Assembly (NCBI RefSeq): GCF_018638295.1
Contig: NZ_JABTTS010000034.1
Location: 1-58,113 of the forward strand
Length of the DNA: 58,113 nucleotides
DNA from: Streptomyces sp. CHD11
Lineage (GTDB): Bacteria; Actinomycetota; Actinomycetes; Streptomycetales; Streptomycetaceae
Direction: 5' to 3'
Program-made: the position numbers and the translations under genes
Notes under the pieces: generated by a model
Seen by the model: the letters and a program-made list of their open reading frames with translations, nothing else
Told to the model about the DNA's origin: nothing
Database searches by the model: none
Shown: positions 44,286 to 53,408 of the stretch, piece by piece
Position numbering within the stretch: the first letter of the stretch is position 1
How the letters are laid out: every line of letters begins with the position of its first letter

Positions 44286-44452
44286 TCGCGTCACACCGGC
44301 GAATGTGGCAGTCGGCGGAGGACGCGTCAACGGCGCCCCGGCCCTGTGTATAGCTCTCAGGCAGGGCTTCCCCTACGGGCCCGTACGACTCCAGGGGGAC
44401 CACAAGACGGCTCTCCGGGCTGACGACTCAAGTGGTACGGCTCACTACCGTC

Positions 44453-45439
44453 ATGGATGTGACTGTGATCGCGACCGAAAGCCTGAGCAAGCGGTTCCCC
44501 AGGGTGACCGCTCTTGACCGGCTCTCCGTGGACGTCGGGCCCGGTGTGACCGGACTCGTCGGAGCCAATGGAGCCGGCAAGTCCACACTGATCAAGATCC
44601 TTCTGGGTCTGTCCCCCGCCACCGAGGGCCGAGCCGAAGTGCTCGGACTCGATGTCGTCACCAACGGCCCCGCCATCCGCGAGCGGGTCGGCTACATGCC
44701 GGAACACGACTGCCTGCCACCGGACGTCTCGGCCACCGAGTTCGTCGTCCACATGGCGCGCATGTCCGGCCTGCCGGCCACCGCCGCGCGGGAGCGCACC
44801 GCGGACACCCTGCGCCATGTCGGCCTGTACGAGGAGCGCTACCGCCCCATGGGCGGCTACTCCACCGGCATGAAGCAGCGCGTGAAACTCGCGCAGGCCC
44901 TGGTGCACGACCCCCAGCTGGTCTTCCTGGACGAGCCGACCAACGGCCTCGACCCGGTCGGCCGCGACGAGATGCTCGGTCTGATCCGCAGGATCTACAC
45001 CGACTTCGGCATCTCCGTCCTGGTCACCTCCCACCTGCTGGGCGAACTCGAGCGCACCTGCGACCACGTCGTCGTCGTCGACGGCGGCAAGCTGCTGCGC
45101 TCCAGTTCCACCACCGACTTCACCCAGACCACCACGACCCTCGCCATCGAGGTCACCGACACAGACGAGCACCCGGACGGCACCCGCGCGGTGCGCGACG
45201 CGCTCCGTGAGCGCGGGGTGAGCGTGAAGGACGGCAGCGGGCTGCCGGGCGCCGGACACGTCCTGCTGCTCACCGCACAGGGCGAGGAGACGTACGACCT
45301 GGTCCGCGACATCATCGCGGACCTGGGCCTCGGCCTGGTGCGCATGGAGCAGCGCCGGCACCACATCTCCGAGGTCTTCACCGACAGTGACGAGCAGCGC
45401 GACGAGCAGCGGAAGGAGGCGGTCGGCCATGGCAGCTGA
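44453..45439 (+). CDS. ABC transporter ATP-binding protein 1
   Basis: A 328-residue ABC ATPase: Walker A GANGAGKST (Lys43), signature YSTGMKQRVKLAQAL, Walker B LVFLDEPTNGLDPVG and the switch His in TSHLL. A C-terminal domain of about 95 residues ends in a charged tail. It pairs with the permease whose start overlaps its last 11 bases. Resembles the drug/peptide exporter class (CcmA-like). ATG 44453. First gene of a four-gene operon ended by the terminator at 48041. Confidence 0.93.
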   Translation: MDVTVIATESLSKRFPRVTALDRLSVDVGPGVTGLVGANGAGKSTLIKILLGLSPATEGRAEVLGLDVVTNGPAIRERVGYMPEHDCLPPDVSATEFVVHMARMSGLPATAARERTADTLRHVGLYEERYRPMGGYSTGMKQRVKLAQALVHDPQLVFLDEPTNGLDPVGRDEMLGLIRRIYTDFGISVLVTSHLLGELERTCDHVVVVDGGKLLRSSSTTDFTQTTTTLAIEVTDTDEHPDGTRAVRDALRERGVSVKDGSGLPGAGHVLLLTAQGEETYDLVRDIIADLGLGLVRMEQRRHHISEVFTDSDEQRDEQRKEAVGHGS

Positions 45440-46346
45440 GCAGTCCATGCAGACACCAGCCACTGCACCGGGTGACACCCGTATCCACAACATCGGCTAC
45501 CGCTCCTACGACGGCCCCCGCCTGGGACGCGGCTACGCGCGGCTGTCGCTCTACTCGCAGTCCCTGCGCGGCTCCTACGGCCTCGGCCGTTCGGTGAAGA
45601 CCAAGGTGCTGCCGATGCTGCTGTTCGTGGTGATGTGCGTACCCGCCGCCATCATGGTGGCCGTCGCGGTCGCCACCAAGGCCAACGACCTCCCCCTGGA
45701 CTACACGCGCTACGCGATCGTCATGCAGGCCGTCATCAGCCTGTACGTGGCTTCGCAGGCGCCCCAGTCGGTCTCGCGCGACCTGCGCTTCAAGACCGTA
45801 CCGCTGTACTTCTCGCGGCCGATCGAGACCGCCGACTACGTACGCGCCAAGTTCGCCGCGCTGGCCTCGGCCCTGTTCATCCTCACCGCCGCTCCCCTGC
45901 TGGTGCTGTACGTCGGCGCACTGCTGGCCAAGCTCGACTTCGCCGACCAGACCAAGGGATTCGCACAGGGACTCGTCTCCGTGGCTCTGCTCTCGCTGCT
46001 CTTCGCCGGGATCGGCCTGGTCATCGCGTCGGTCACCCCGCGCCGCGGCTTCGGTATCGCGGCCGTGATCGCCGTACTCACCATCTCCTACGGCGCGGTC
46101 TCCACCCTCCAGGCGATCGCGCAGGTCCAGAGCAGCGACGACGCCGCCATCACCTGGATCGGCCTCTTCTCGCCCATCACCCTCATCGACGGAGTGCAGT
46201 CCGCCTTCCTGGGCGCGAACTCCGCCTTCCCCGGAGGGGTGGGCCCGGGCAACGCCGAGGGCGTCGTCTACGTCCTGTTCACCCTCGGCCTGATCGCCGC
46301 CAGTTACGGCCTCCTGGTGCGCCGCTACAAGAAGGTGGGCCTGTGA
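45429..46346 (+). CDS. ABC transporter permease 1
   Basis: A 305-residue permease with about six transmembrane segments after a soluble N-terminus (IHNIGYRSYDGPRLGRGYARLSLYSQSLRGSYGLGRS). The phrase VPLYFSRPIETADYVRAKF is typical of ABC-2 type permeases. ATG 45429 follows AAGGAGG inside the preceding gene. Ends in a GTGA overlap with ABC ATPase 2. Confidence 0.88.
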   Translation: MAAEQSMQTPATAPGDTRIHNIGYRSYDGPRLGRGYARLSLYSQSLRGSYGLGRSVKTKVLPMLLFVVMCVPAAIMVAVAVATKANDLPLDYTRYAIVMQAVISLYVASQAPQSVSRDLRFKTVPLYFSRPIETADYVRAKFAALASALFILTAAPLLVLYVGALLAKLDFADQTKGFAQGLVSVALLSLLFAGIGLVIASVTPRRGFGIAAVIAVLTISYGAVSTLQAIAQVQSSDDAAITWIGLFSPITLIDGVQSAFLGANSAFPGGVGPGNAEGVVYVLFTLGLIAASYGLLVRRYKKVGL

Positions 46347-47254
46347 CCACGCTCAGCATCGACCACGTCTCCCGCTGGTTCGGCAACGTGGTCGCCGTCA
46401 ACGACATCACCATGACCATCGGACCCGGCGTCACCGGCCTGCTCGGCCCCAACGGCGCCGGAAAGTCCACGCTCATCAACATGATGGCCGGCTTCCTCGC
46501 CCCCTCCACCGGCTCCGTCACCCTCGACGGACAGCAGGTGTGGCGCAACGAGGCCATCTACAAGCACATCGGCATCGTCCCCGAGCGCGAGGCGATGTAC
46601 GACTTCCTGACCGGCCGCGAGTTCGTCGTCGCCAACGCGGAACTGCACGGCCTGGGCGCCAAGGCCGCCCAGCGGGCGCTGGCCACGGTCGAGATGGAGT
46701 ACGCGCAGGACCGGAAGATCGCCACGTACTCCAAGGGCATGCGGCAGCGCGTGAAGATGGCCTCCGCGCTGGTCCACGAGCCGTCGCTGCTCCTGCTGGA
46801 CGAGCCCTTCAACGGCATGGACCCGCGCCAGCGCATGCAGCTGATGGACCTGCTGCGGCGCATGGGCGACGAGAGCCGTACCGTGCTCTTCTCGTCCCAC
46901 ATCCTCGAAGAGGTCGAGCAGCTCGCCTGGCACATCGAGGTGGTCGTCGCCGGCCGGCACGCGGCGAGTGGCGACTTCCGCCGGATCCGCCGCCTGATGA
47001 CGGACCGGCCGCACCGCTATCTGGTGCGGTCCAGCGACGACCGTGCGCTCGCGGCCGCACTGATCGCCGACCCGTCGACCTCGGGCATCGAGGTGGACGT
47101 GGCGGAGGGCGCCCTGCGCATCCAGGCCGTCGACTTCGGCCGCTTCACGTCCCTGCTGCCGAAGGTCGCGCGTGAGCACGGCATCCGGCTGCTCACGGTC
47201 TCGCCGTCCGACGAGTCCCTCGAGTCCGTCTTCTCGTATCTCGTCGCGGCGTAG
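46343..47254 (+). CDS. ABC transporter ATP-binding protein 2
   Basis: A 303-residue ATPase: Walker A GPNGAGKST (Lys41), signature YSKGMRQRVKMASAL, Walker B LLLLDEPFNGMDPRQ, and SSHILEEVEQLAWHIEVV. Paralogous to ATPase 1 in the same operon. GTG 46343 overlaps the permease stop. Confidence 0.93.
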   Translation: MTTLSIDHVSRWFGNVVAVNDITMTIGPGVTGLLGPNGAGKSTLINMMAGFLAPSTGSVTLDGQQVWRNEAIYKHIGIVPEREAMYDFLTGREFVVANAELHGLGAKAAQRALATVEMEYAQDRKIATYSKGMRQRVKMASALVHEPSLLLLDEPFNGMDPRQRMQLMDLLRRMGDESRTVLFSSHILEEVEQLAWHIEVVVAGRHAASGDFRRIRRLMTDRPHRYLVRSSDDRALAAALIADPSTSGIEVDVAEGALRIQAVDFGRFTSLLPKVAREHGIRLLTVSPSDESLESVFSYLVAA

Positions 47255-47264
47255 GAGGCCCCTG

Positions 47265-47984
47265 ATGTACGACCCCACAGTCGCCCGGCTCACCTACCGG
47301 GCCCTGCTCGGCCGGCGCCGGGCCCTCATCCTGGGGGCGCTGCCCCTGCTGCTGATCGCGATCTCCCTGGCGGTGCGCGCCCTCGCCGGCGCCGACGACC
47401 AGACCGCCGCCGATGTGCTGGGCGGGCTGGCGCTGGCCACGATGGTGCCGATCATCGGTGTCATCGCGGGCACCGGCGCGATCGGCCCCGAGATCGACGA
47501 CGGTTCGGTGGTGTACCTGCTGTCGAAGCCGATCAAGCGGCCCACGATCATCTACACCAAGCTGATCGTCGCCGTCGCCGTCACCATGGTGTTCTCGGCG
47601 GTGCCGACGCTGATCGCGGGCTTCATCCTGAACGGCAACGGCCAGCAGGTGGCCGTCGCCTACACGGTGGCCGCGCTGGTCGCCTCCATCGCGTACGCGG
47701 CGCTCTTCCTGCTGCTCGGCACGGTCTCGCGGCACGCGGTGGTGTTCGGCCTGGTCTACGCGCTGGTCTGGGAGGCGCTGTTCGGCTCCCTGGTGCCCGG
47801 CGCGCGCACGCTGAGCGTCCAGCAGTGGTCGCTGTCCGTGGCGCAGAAGGTCTCCGGCAACGACCTGGTCACCTCGGACGTGGGTCTGACGACCGCGACG
47901 GTGCTGCTCGCCGTCGTCACCGTGCTGGCCACCTGGTACGCCGGTCAGAAGCTGCGCTCGCTGACGCTCGCCGGCGAGGAGTGA
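47265..47984 (+). CDS. ABC transporter permease 2
   Basis: A 239-residue ABC-2 type permease with about six hydrophobic segments. GPEIDDGSVVYLLSKPIKRPTIIYTKL is the counterpart of the SRPIETADYVRAKF phrase of permease 1. ATG 47265 follows TAGGAGG. The two ATPase/permease pairs probably form two related exporters or one four-part complex; the substrate is unknown. Confidence 0.88.
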   Translation: MYDPTVARLTYRALLGRRRALILGALPLLLIAISLAVRALAGADDQTAADVLGGLALATMVPIIGVIAGTGAIGPEIDDGSVVYLLSKPIKRPTIIYTKLIVAVAVTMVFSAVPTLIAGFILNGNGQQVAVAYTVAALVASIAYAALFLLLGTVSRHAVVFGLVYALVWEALFGSLVPGARTLSVQQWSLSVAQKVSGNDLVTSDVGLTTATVLLAVVTVLATWYAGQKLRSLTLAGEE

Positions 47985-48040
47985 GCACCGTCCGCTCCTG
48001 ACGGGGAGCCCACACCCTGGGCACGTTCCGCCGACGCGGA

Positions 48041-48082
48041 GGGCGGCGCCGCTGACAGCACAGCGGCGCCGCCCGTTTTATT
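48041..48082 (+). terminator. Intrinsic terminator of the ABC operon
   Basis: Fourteen-bp arms GGGCGGCGCCGCTG (48041-48054) and CAGCGGCGCCGCCC (48061-48074) with loop ACAGCA, followed by GTTTTATT: a textbook rho-independent terminator. Confidence 0.95.
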
Positions 48083-48324
48083 CGGTGGCGTCCCGTGCGC
48101 CCGGCGGGCAGAGTGGTGATGTCCGCATCGCCGGGAACGTCCGGCGACCACGCGCCGGGAGAGGAGCGGGGCGATGCCCATGCACGGCAGTACGTCCAGC
48201 TCCCTTCAGGGCAGCCCGCGGCGGACTCCGGAGTAGCCCTGCCGCTCCGTCGAGTACGCCCGTACGGGAGCTGCCCGGGGCGGCCGCTTCGAGCACGCGC
48301 ATCTGTCGCGTGGGCCGCCCACCC

Positions 48325-48469
<145 letters not shown>

Positions 48470-48482
48470 GCCGGGTGTCAGT

Positions 48483-49286
48483 TCAGCCCAGCAGTCGCTC
48501 CACGACCACCGCGATGCCGTCCTCCTCGTTGGAGGCCGTCACCTCGTCGGCCACCGCCCGCAGTTCCCGGTGGGCGTTGGCCATGGCCACGCCGTGTCCC
48601 GCCCAGGCGAACATCGGGAGGTCGTTGGGCATGTCGCCGAAGGCGATCGTCTCCGGGGCCTTCGCGCCGATCCGGCGGGCCGCCAGCGACAGCCCCGTCG
48701 CCTTGGACAGCCCGAGCGGGAGCAGTTCGACGATGCCCTCACCCGCCATGGTGACCGTGACGAAACCGCCCGCGGTGCGGGTGGCCGCCTCGGCGAGCTC
48801 GTCGGACGTCAGGTCCGGATGCTGGATGTACAGCTTGTTCAGCGGCGCCGTCCACAGGTCCGAGGCGTCCGTGAACGGTGTCGCGGGCAGCGCGCCCACG
48901 ATCTCGTAACCGGGCCCGACCAGCACCTCGCCGTCCAGGCCGTCACGGCTGGCCGCCAGGCGCAGCGGGCCGACCTCCGCCTCGATCTTGGCCAGCGCCA
49001 CCGCGGCCAACTGCCGGTCCAGCGTCACCGAGGTCAGCAGGCGGTGTGCTCCGGCGTCGTACACCTGCGCGCCCTGGCCGCAGACGGCGAGCCCGGTGTA
49101 GCCGAGGTCGTCGAGTATGGGGCGGGTCCAGGGCACCGCGCGTCCGGTGACGACGATGTGCGCGGCGCCCGCCGCGGTGGCCGCGGCGAGCGCGTCACGG
49201 GTGCGCGGGGAGACCGAGTGGTCGTCCCGCAGCAGCGTGCCGTCGAGATCGGTGGCGATGAGCCGGTAGGGGAACGCCGCGCTCAC
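48483..49286 (-). CDS. Cof-type HAD phosphatase coupled to serS
   Basis: A 267-residue HAD IIB phosphatase: DLDGTLLRDDHS (motif I), VVTGRA (motif II) and AFGDMPNDLPMFAWAG. GTG 49286 overlaps the serS stop (GTGA), so it is translationally coupled to serS. Closely similar to the HAD protein at 39707-40594; the two probably arose by duplication. Substrate unknown (sugar or cofactor phosphate class). Confidence 0.9.
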   Translation of the reverse strand: MSAAFPYRLIATDLDGTLLRDDHSVSPRTRDALAAATAAGAAHIVVTGRAVPWTRPILDDLGYTGLAVCGQGAQVYDAGAHRLLTSVTLDRQLAAVALAKIEAEVGPLRLAASRDGLDGEVLVGPGYEIVGALPATPFTDASDLWTAPLNKLYIQHPDLTSDELAEAATRTAGGFVTVTMAGEGIVELLPLGLSKATGLSLAARRIGAKAPETIAFGDMPNDLPMFAWAGHGVAMANAHRELRAVADEVTASNEEDGIAVVVERLLG

Positions 49287-50560
49287 TTGGCGACCGGTTC
49301 CAGAAGCTCCCGGCCGCCCAGGTACGGACGCAGCACCTCCGGCACACGGACCGAGCCGTCGGCCTGCTGGTGGTTCTCCAGGATCGCCACGATGGTGCGC
49401 GGTACGGCGCACAGCGTGCCGTTGAGCGTGGCCAGCGGCCGCACCTTCTTGTCCTCGCGCACCCGGATGGACAGCCGGCGCGACTGGAACTCGGTGCAGT
49501 CGGAGGTCGAGGTCAGCTCGCGGTACTTGCCCTGGGTCGGGATCCACGCCTCGCAGTCGTACTTACGCGCCGCCGAGGAGCCCAGGTCGCCCGAGGCCAC
49601 GTCGATCACGCGGAACGGCAGCTCCAGCGAGGTCAGCCACTGCTTCTCCCACTCCAGCAGCCGCTGGTGCTCCGCCTGCGAGTCCTCGGGGGCGACATAC
49701 GAGAACATCTCGACCTTGTCGAACTGGTGCACGCGGAAGATGCCCCGGGTGTCCTTGCCGTGCGAGCCGGCCTCGCGGCGGAAGCAGGGCGAGAAGCCCG
49801 CGTAGCGCAGCGGCAGCCGGTCGGCGTCGATGATCTCGTCCATGTGGTAGGCGGCCAGCGCCACCTCGGACGTTCCGACCAGATACAGGTCGTCCTTCTC
49901 GAGGTGGTAGACGTCCTGCGAGGCCTGGCCGAGGAAGCCGGTGCCCGCCATGGACTGGGGGCGGACCAGCGCGGGCGTCAGCATCGGTGTGAAGCCGGCC
50001 GCCGTGGCCTGCGCCATCGCCGCGTTCACCAGAGCGAGCTCGAGCAGCGCGCCGACGCCGGTCAGGAAGTAGAAGCGCGAGCCGGAGACCTTGGCGCCCC
50101 GCTCGACGTCGATGGCGCCGAGGATCTGGCCGAGTTCGAGGTGGTCCCTGGGCTCGAAGCCCTCGGCGCCGAAGTCGCGCAGGGCGCCGTGCGTCTCCAG
50201 CGTGACGAAGTCCTCCTCGCCGCCGACGGGCACGTCGGGGTGGACGAGATTGCTCAGCTTGAGCTGCAGCTCCTGGGTCTCGGCAGCGGCGGCGTCCCGG
50301 TCGGCGTCGGCTGCCCTGACGTCGGCCTTGAGCTGCTCGGCCTTCTTCAGCAGCTCGGCCTTCTCGTCGCCTGCCGCCCTGGGGACGAGCTTGCCGAGCG
50401 CTTTCTGCTCGGCGCGCAGTTCGTCGAAGCGGACGCCGGACGACCTGCGCCGTTCGTCGGCAGACAGGAGGGCGTCGACGAGCGCGACGTCCTCTCCACG
50501 GGCACGCTGTGAAGCGCGCACACGGTCGGGGTCCTCACGAAGCAGGCGAAGGTCAATCAC
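49283..50560 (-). CDS. serS: Seryl-tRNA synthetase
   Basis: A 425-residue class II synthetase charging tRNA-Ser (and tRNA-Sec where present). The N-terminal antiparallel coiled-coil arm at about 30-100 reads the long variable arm of tRNA-Ser. Motif 2 is FSPCFRREAGSHGKDTRGIFRVHQFDKVE; motif 3 is LNGTLCAVPRTIVAILENHQ. GTG 50560 (VIDLRLLREDPDRVR) matches the family start. It precedes the HAD gene, with a DnaA-box cluster upstream. Confidence 0.97.
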   Translation of the reverse strand: MIDLRLLREDPDRVRASQRARGEDVALVDALLSADERRRSSGVRFDELRAEQKALGKLVPRAAGDEKAELLKKAEQLKADVRAADADRDAAAAETQELQLKLSNLVHPDVPVGGEEDFVTLETHGALRDFGAEGFEPRDHLELGQILGAIDVERGAKVSGSRFYFLTGVGALLELALVNAAMAQATAAGFTPMLTPALVRPQSMAGTGFLGQASQDVYHLEKDDLYLVGTSEVALAAYHMDEIIDADRLPLRYAGFSPCFRREAGSHGKDTRGIFRVHQFDKVEMFSYVAPEDSQAEHQRLLEWEKQWLTSLELPFRVIDVASGDLGSSAARKYDCEAWIPTQGKYRELTSTSDCTEFQSRRLSIRVREDKKVRPLATLNGTLCAVPRTIVAILENHQQADGSVRVPEVLRPYLGGRELLEPVAK

Positions 50561-51112
50561 GCGGTCAAGGCTACCGGTGCGGGACGACGGCCCACGACCG
50601 ACTGGGGAGAGCGAACGGATCACTTCCGTTATGGGGGGAAATGCGCCTTGCGTTCCGTGCGGTCAATAGAGGAGACCCTGCCCCCTGGAACGGGTCAGTC
50701 CTGAGCTGCCGGTTGACTGGAATCCCTTGCGTCGGGCGGCACTTGGGGCTCGGTTGTCCACAGGCACCCTTCTTCCTGTCTAAGTTATCCACAGGGTGTG
50801 GGGAAGATCTGTGGACTTCGGAATTGATCACTCCGAAACGCTCCGCCGGCCTCGGGGAATCCCGGGATAAAACCCGCCCATCCCTACTTTTGGGTGGAAA
50901 GGGTTCGCCCCAAAGGGTTGACCAAGGGGAAACAGCGGACGAAGGGTGAGGGGCTGAACGATGTGCACGATCATGGCAGGAGGGGGATTTGTCGACCGAA
51001 TGGGGCTTCGGTGTCGACTTGTCCCCAGGTCGAGAAGCAGACCTGTGGATAACTTCTGTGGATAACGAAAATCAGCAGGTAGGACCGGGTTCGCCCGTCC
51101 CACCGCAGCCTC
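50561..51112. other. serS-pheA intergenic region with DnaA-box cluster
   Basis: A 552-bp gap with no convincing gene. Perfect TTGTCCACA at 50754-50762; TTATCCACA at 50785-50793; minus-strand AAGTCCACA at 50810-50818 (weak); TTGTCCCCA at 51019-51027; and two minus-strand TTATCCACA at 51044-51052 and 51057-51065, 13 bp apart. The composition is less GC-rich than its neighbours. I recall three DnaA-box clusters near oriC in S. coelicolor (H69, H24, D78), one with higher affinity than oriC and a role in limiting initiation; this could be an equivalent, but I cannot verify the position. Confidence 0.75.
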
Positions 51113-52045
51113 TCAGAACCGGCCGTCCTGGCACCGTGCCACCCAGTCCGCCGCTCCCACGAACTCCTCGTCCGACGTCCCGGGGAACGGAGGCCGTACC
51201 TCCCCCGGCCTTACATCGGCGCGCGGGTACGAACCGAGGTACCGCGCCTGAAGGCAGATCCGCTTCAGCCCCGTCAGCGCCTCGGCCATCCGGCGGTCCG
51301 AGATATGGCCCTCCGCGTCGATGCAGAAGCAGTAATTGCCGATCCCGGCGCCGGTCGGGCGGGACTGGAGCAGCATCAGGTTGATCCCCCGGGTGGCGAA
51401 CTCGCCCAGCAGGTCGCGCAGGCCGCCGGGGTGATCGTCCCGCTGCCAGAGCACGATGGAGGTCTTGTCGGCACCCGTGGGCGCGGCCGGCCGGGCCGGA
51501 CGGCCCACCAGGACGAACCGGGTCTGCGCGTTCTCCGCGTCGTGGATCTCCCTCTCCAGGATCTCCAGGCCGTACCGCGCCGCCGCGAACTCACCGGCGA
51601 AGGCGGCGTCGTACCGGCCCTCCTGTACCAGGCGGGCACCGTCCGCGTTCGAGGCGGCCGATTCCCAGACGGCGTCCGGAAGATGTGTCCTCAGCCAGTT
51701 GCGCACCTGCGGCTGGGCGGCCGGATGGGCGGTGACCGTCTTGACGTCCGACAGCTTGGTGCCCGGACGGACCAGCAGTGCGAAGGTGATCGACAGCAGC
51801 ACCTCGCGGTAGATCATCAGCGGGGCGCCCGCGACGAGTTCGTCGAGGGTCGTGGTGATCCCGCCCTCGACCGAGTTCTCGATGGGGACGAAAGCGGCCT
51901 CGGCCTCGCCCACCCGCACCGCGTCGAGCGCGGACTGCACCGACACGTAAGGCTTCAGCTCACGCGTCGCCGCTTCGGGAAGCGTGCGGAGGGCGACTTC
52001 GGTGAAGGTGCCCTCTGGGCCGAGATACGCATAGCTCGCTGGCAT
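51113..52045 (-). CDS. pheA: Prephenate dehydratase
   Basis: A 310-residue monofunctional enzyme converting prephenate to phenylpyruvate for phenylalanine synthesis. The PDT domain starts ASYAYLGPEGTFTEVAL and contains the catalytic block ENAQTRFVLVG (TRF). The C-terminal ACT domain (SIVLWQRDDHPGGLRDLLGEFATRGINLMLLQSRPTG) provides phenylalanine feedback. ATG 52045 with GTGAGG upstream. Leftward, 70 bp after the copper operon. Confidence 0.96.
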   Translation of the reverse strand: MPASYAYLGPEGTFTEVALRTLPEAATRELKPYVSVQSALDAVRVGEAEAAFVPIENSVEGGITTTLDELVAGAPLMIYREVLLSITFALLVRPGTKLSDVKTVTAHPAAQPQVRNWLRTHLPDAVWESAASNADGARLVQEGRYDAAFAGEFAAARYGLEILEREIHDAENAQTRFVLVGRPARPAAPTGADKTSIVLWQRDDHPGGLRDLLGEFATRGINLMLLQSRPTGAGIGNYCFCIDAEGHISDRRMAEALTGLKRICLQARYLGSYPRADVRPGEVRPPFPGTSDEEFVGAADWVARCQDGRF

Positions 52046-52115
52046 GTCCTCACCCTAATGGGCCCACGCCGACGACAGCGCCCGGAGAGCGTCCAGGGGT
52101 GACGCCGGGCCGTTC

Positions 52116-53402
52116 TCATCCCTCCAGGAGCGCCTGCCCCACATACTCTCCGTCCGCCGCGCCACCCGGGACCGCGAACAGCCCGCTCGCCTCATGGCGG
52201 ACGAACGGCGCCAGTGCGTCGCCCCGGTCCAGCTTGCGCTGCACCGGTACGAAGCCGCGCAGGGGATCCGCCTGCCAGCAGATGAACAGCAGACCCGCGT
52301 CGGGCACCCCGTCCGGGCCGATGCCGTCGTGGTACGAGAACGGGCGGCGGAGCATCGCCGCCCCGCCGTTCTGGTCGGGCCGCGTGATCCTCGCGTGGGC
52401 GTTGAACGGAACCACCAGATTGCCCTGGGCGTCGGTCTTCTCCAGGTCCATCTCGGAGGTCTCCCCGCCGCCGGACAGCGGCGCCCCGTCCGACTTGCGG
52501 CGCCCGATCACATGCTCCTGCTCCTTGACCGACAGGTTCTCCCAGTCGTCCAGCAGCATCCGGATACGCCGTACGACGGCGTAGGAGCCGTTCGCCATCC
52601 AGGCGGGTTCTCCCTGTTCAGGTACGAAGATCCGCTGGTCGAAGTCGGAGTCTGCAGGCTTGGGATTACGGGTGCCGTCGACCTGGCCCATCAGGTTGCG
52701 GGCGGTCATGGGGTGCGCGGTGGCGCCCGGCGAACGGTTGAAGCCGTTCATCTGCCAGCGGACCCTGGCCGCCGAGCCCGCGTCCTTCTGGACCGCGCGC
52801 AGGGCGTGGAAGGCGACCAGAGCGTCGTCGGCGCCGATCTGCACCCAGAGGTCGCCGTTGCTGCGCGCCCTGTCCAGGTGGTCGGAGGAGAAGTCGGGCA
52901 ACGGGTCCAGGGCGACCGGACGCTGCTTCTCCAGCCCGGTGCGCCCGAAGAAGCTGTGGCCGAAGCCAAAGGTGAGGGTCAGTGCGGAGGGGCCGGCGTC
53001 GCGGGCCACACCGGTGTCGCCGTGCGCGCTCGGTTCCCCCGACATCAGCCGGTGAGCCGTGTCCGACCAGCGGCGCAACAGGGCGGCCGCCTCCTTGCGG
53101 CCGGCGCCGGGTCCGAGGTCGAAGGCGACCAGATGGCCCCGGGCCTGAAGCGGCTGCGTGATGCCGGGCTGATGTTTCACGTGAAACTGCACCCGTTTGT
53201 CGCCCACTGACGTCAGCGGAGTGGCCCCCGCGGGCGCCGACGCGTATCCGGCGGCGCCACCCGCCGCCCCGAGGACGAGCCCGGTGGCGCCCGCCGTGCC
53301 GAGCAGCCGACGGCGGGAGATGCCTTCCCCGGCGGACCGGCCGGCCGGGGCACCCTGAGGCGGCTTTGGAGTGCGGACCTGTGAGGCGGACTGTTCTGCC
53401 AT
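52116..53402 (-). CDS. dtpA: Tat-exported Dyp-type haem peroxidase (DtpA)
   Basis: A 428-residue dye-decolourising peroxidase. Twin-arginine signal SRRRLLG at about 29-35 followed by a hydrophobic stretch. The GxxDG motif is GQVDG, and the proximal haem His is most likely that of NAHARITRP. In S. lividans the syntenic DtpA works with Sco and ECuC in extracellular copper delivery needed for GlxA maturation and development. A perfect parS site is embedded in the coding region and encodes FHVK (residues after KRVQ). It starts 6 bp after copCD ends; last gene of the copper operon. Confidence 0.93.
   Translation of the reverse strand: MAEQSASQVRTPKPPQGAPAGRSAGEGISRRRLLGTAGATGLVLGAAGGAAGYASAPAGATPLTSVGDKRVQFHVKHQPGITQPLQARGHLVAFDLGPGAGRKEAAALLRRWSDTAHRLMSGEPSAHGDTGVARDAGPSALTLTFGFGHSFFGRTGLEKQRPVALDPLPDFSSDHLDRARSNGDLWVQIGADDALVAFHALRAVQKDAGSAARVRWQMNGFNRSPGATAHPMTARNLMGQVDGTRNPKPADSDFDQRIFVPEQGEPAWMANGSYAVVRRIRMLLDDWENLSVKEQEHVIGRRKSDGAPLSGGGETSEMDLEKTDAQGNLVVPFNAHARITRPDQNGGAAMLRRPFSYHDGIGPDGVPDAGLLFICWQADPLRGFVPVQRKLDRGDALAPFVRHEASGLFAVPGGAADGEYVGQALLEG
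53174..53187. promoter_or_regulatory. parS site inside dtpA
   Basis: Perfect GTTTCACGTGAAAC within the dtpA coding region, read as part of QFHVKHQ just after the Tat signal. Confidence 0.92.
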
Positions 53403-53408
53403 GGTGGT

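Noticed and set aside
50561..51112. The DnaA-box cluster as oriC itself.
   Set aside because: oriC in Streptomyces lies between dnaA and dnaN with many more boxes; neither gene is in the window.
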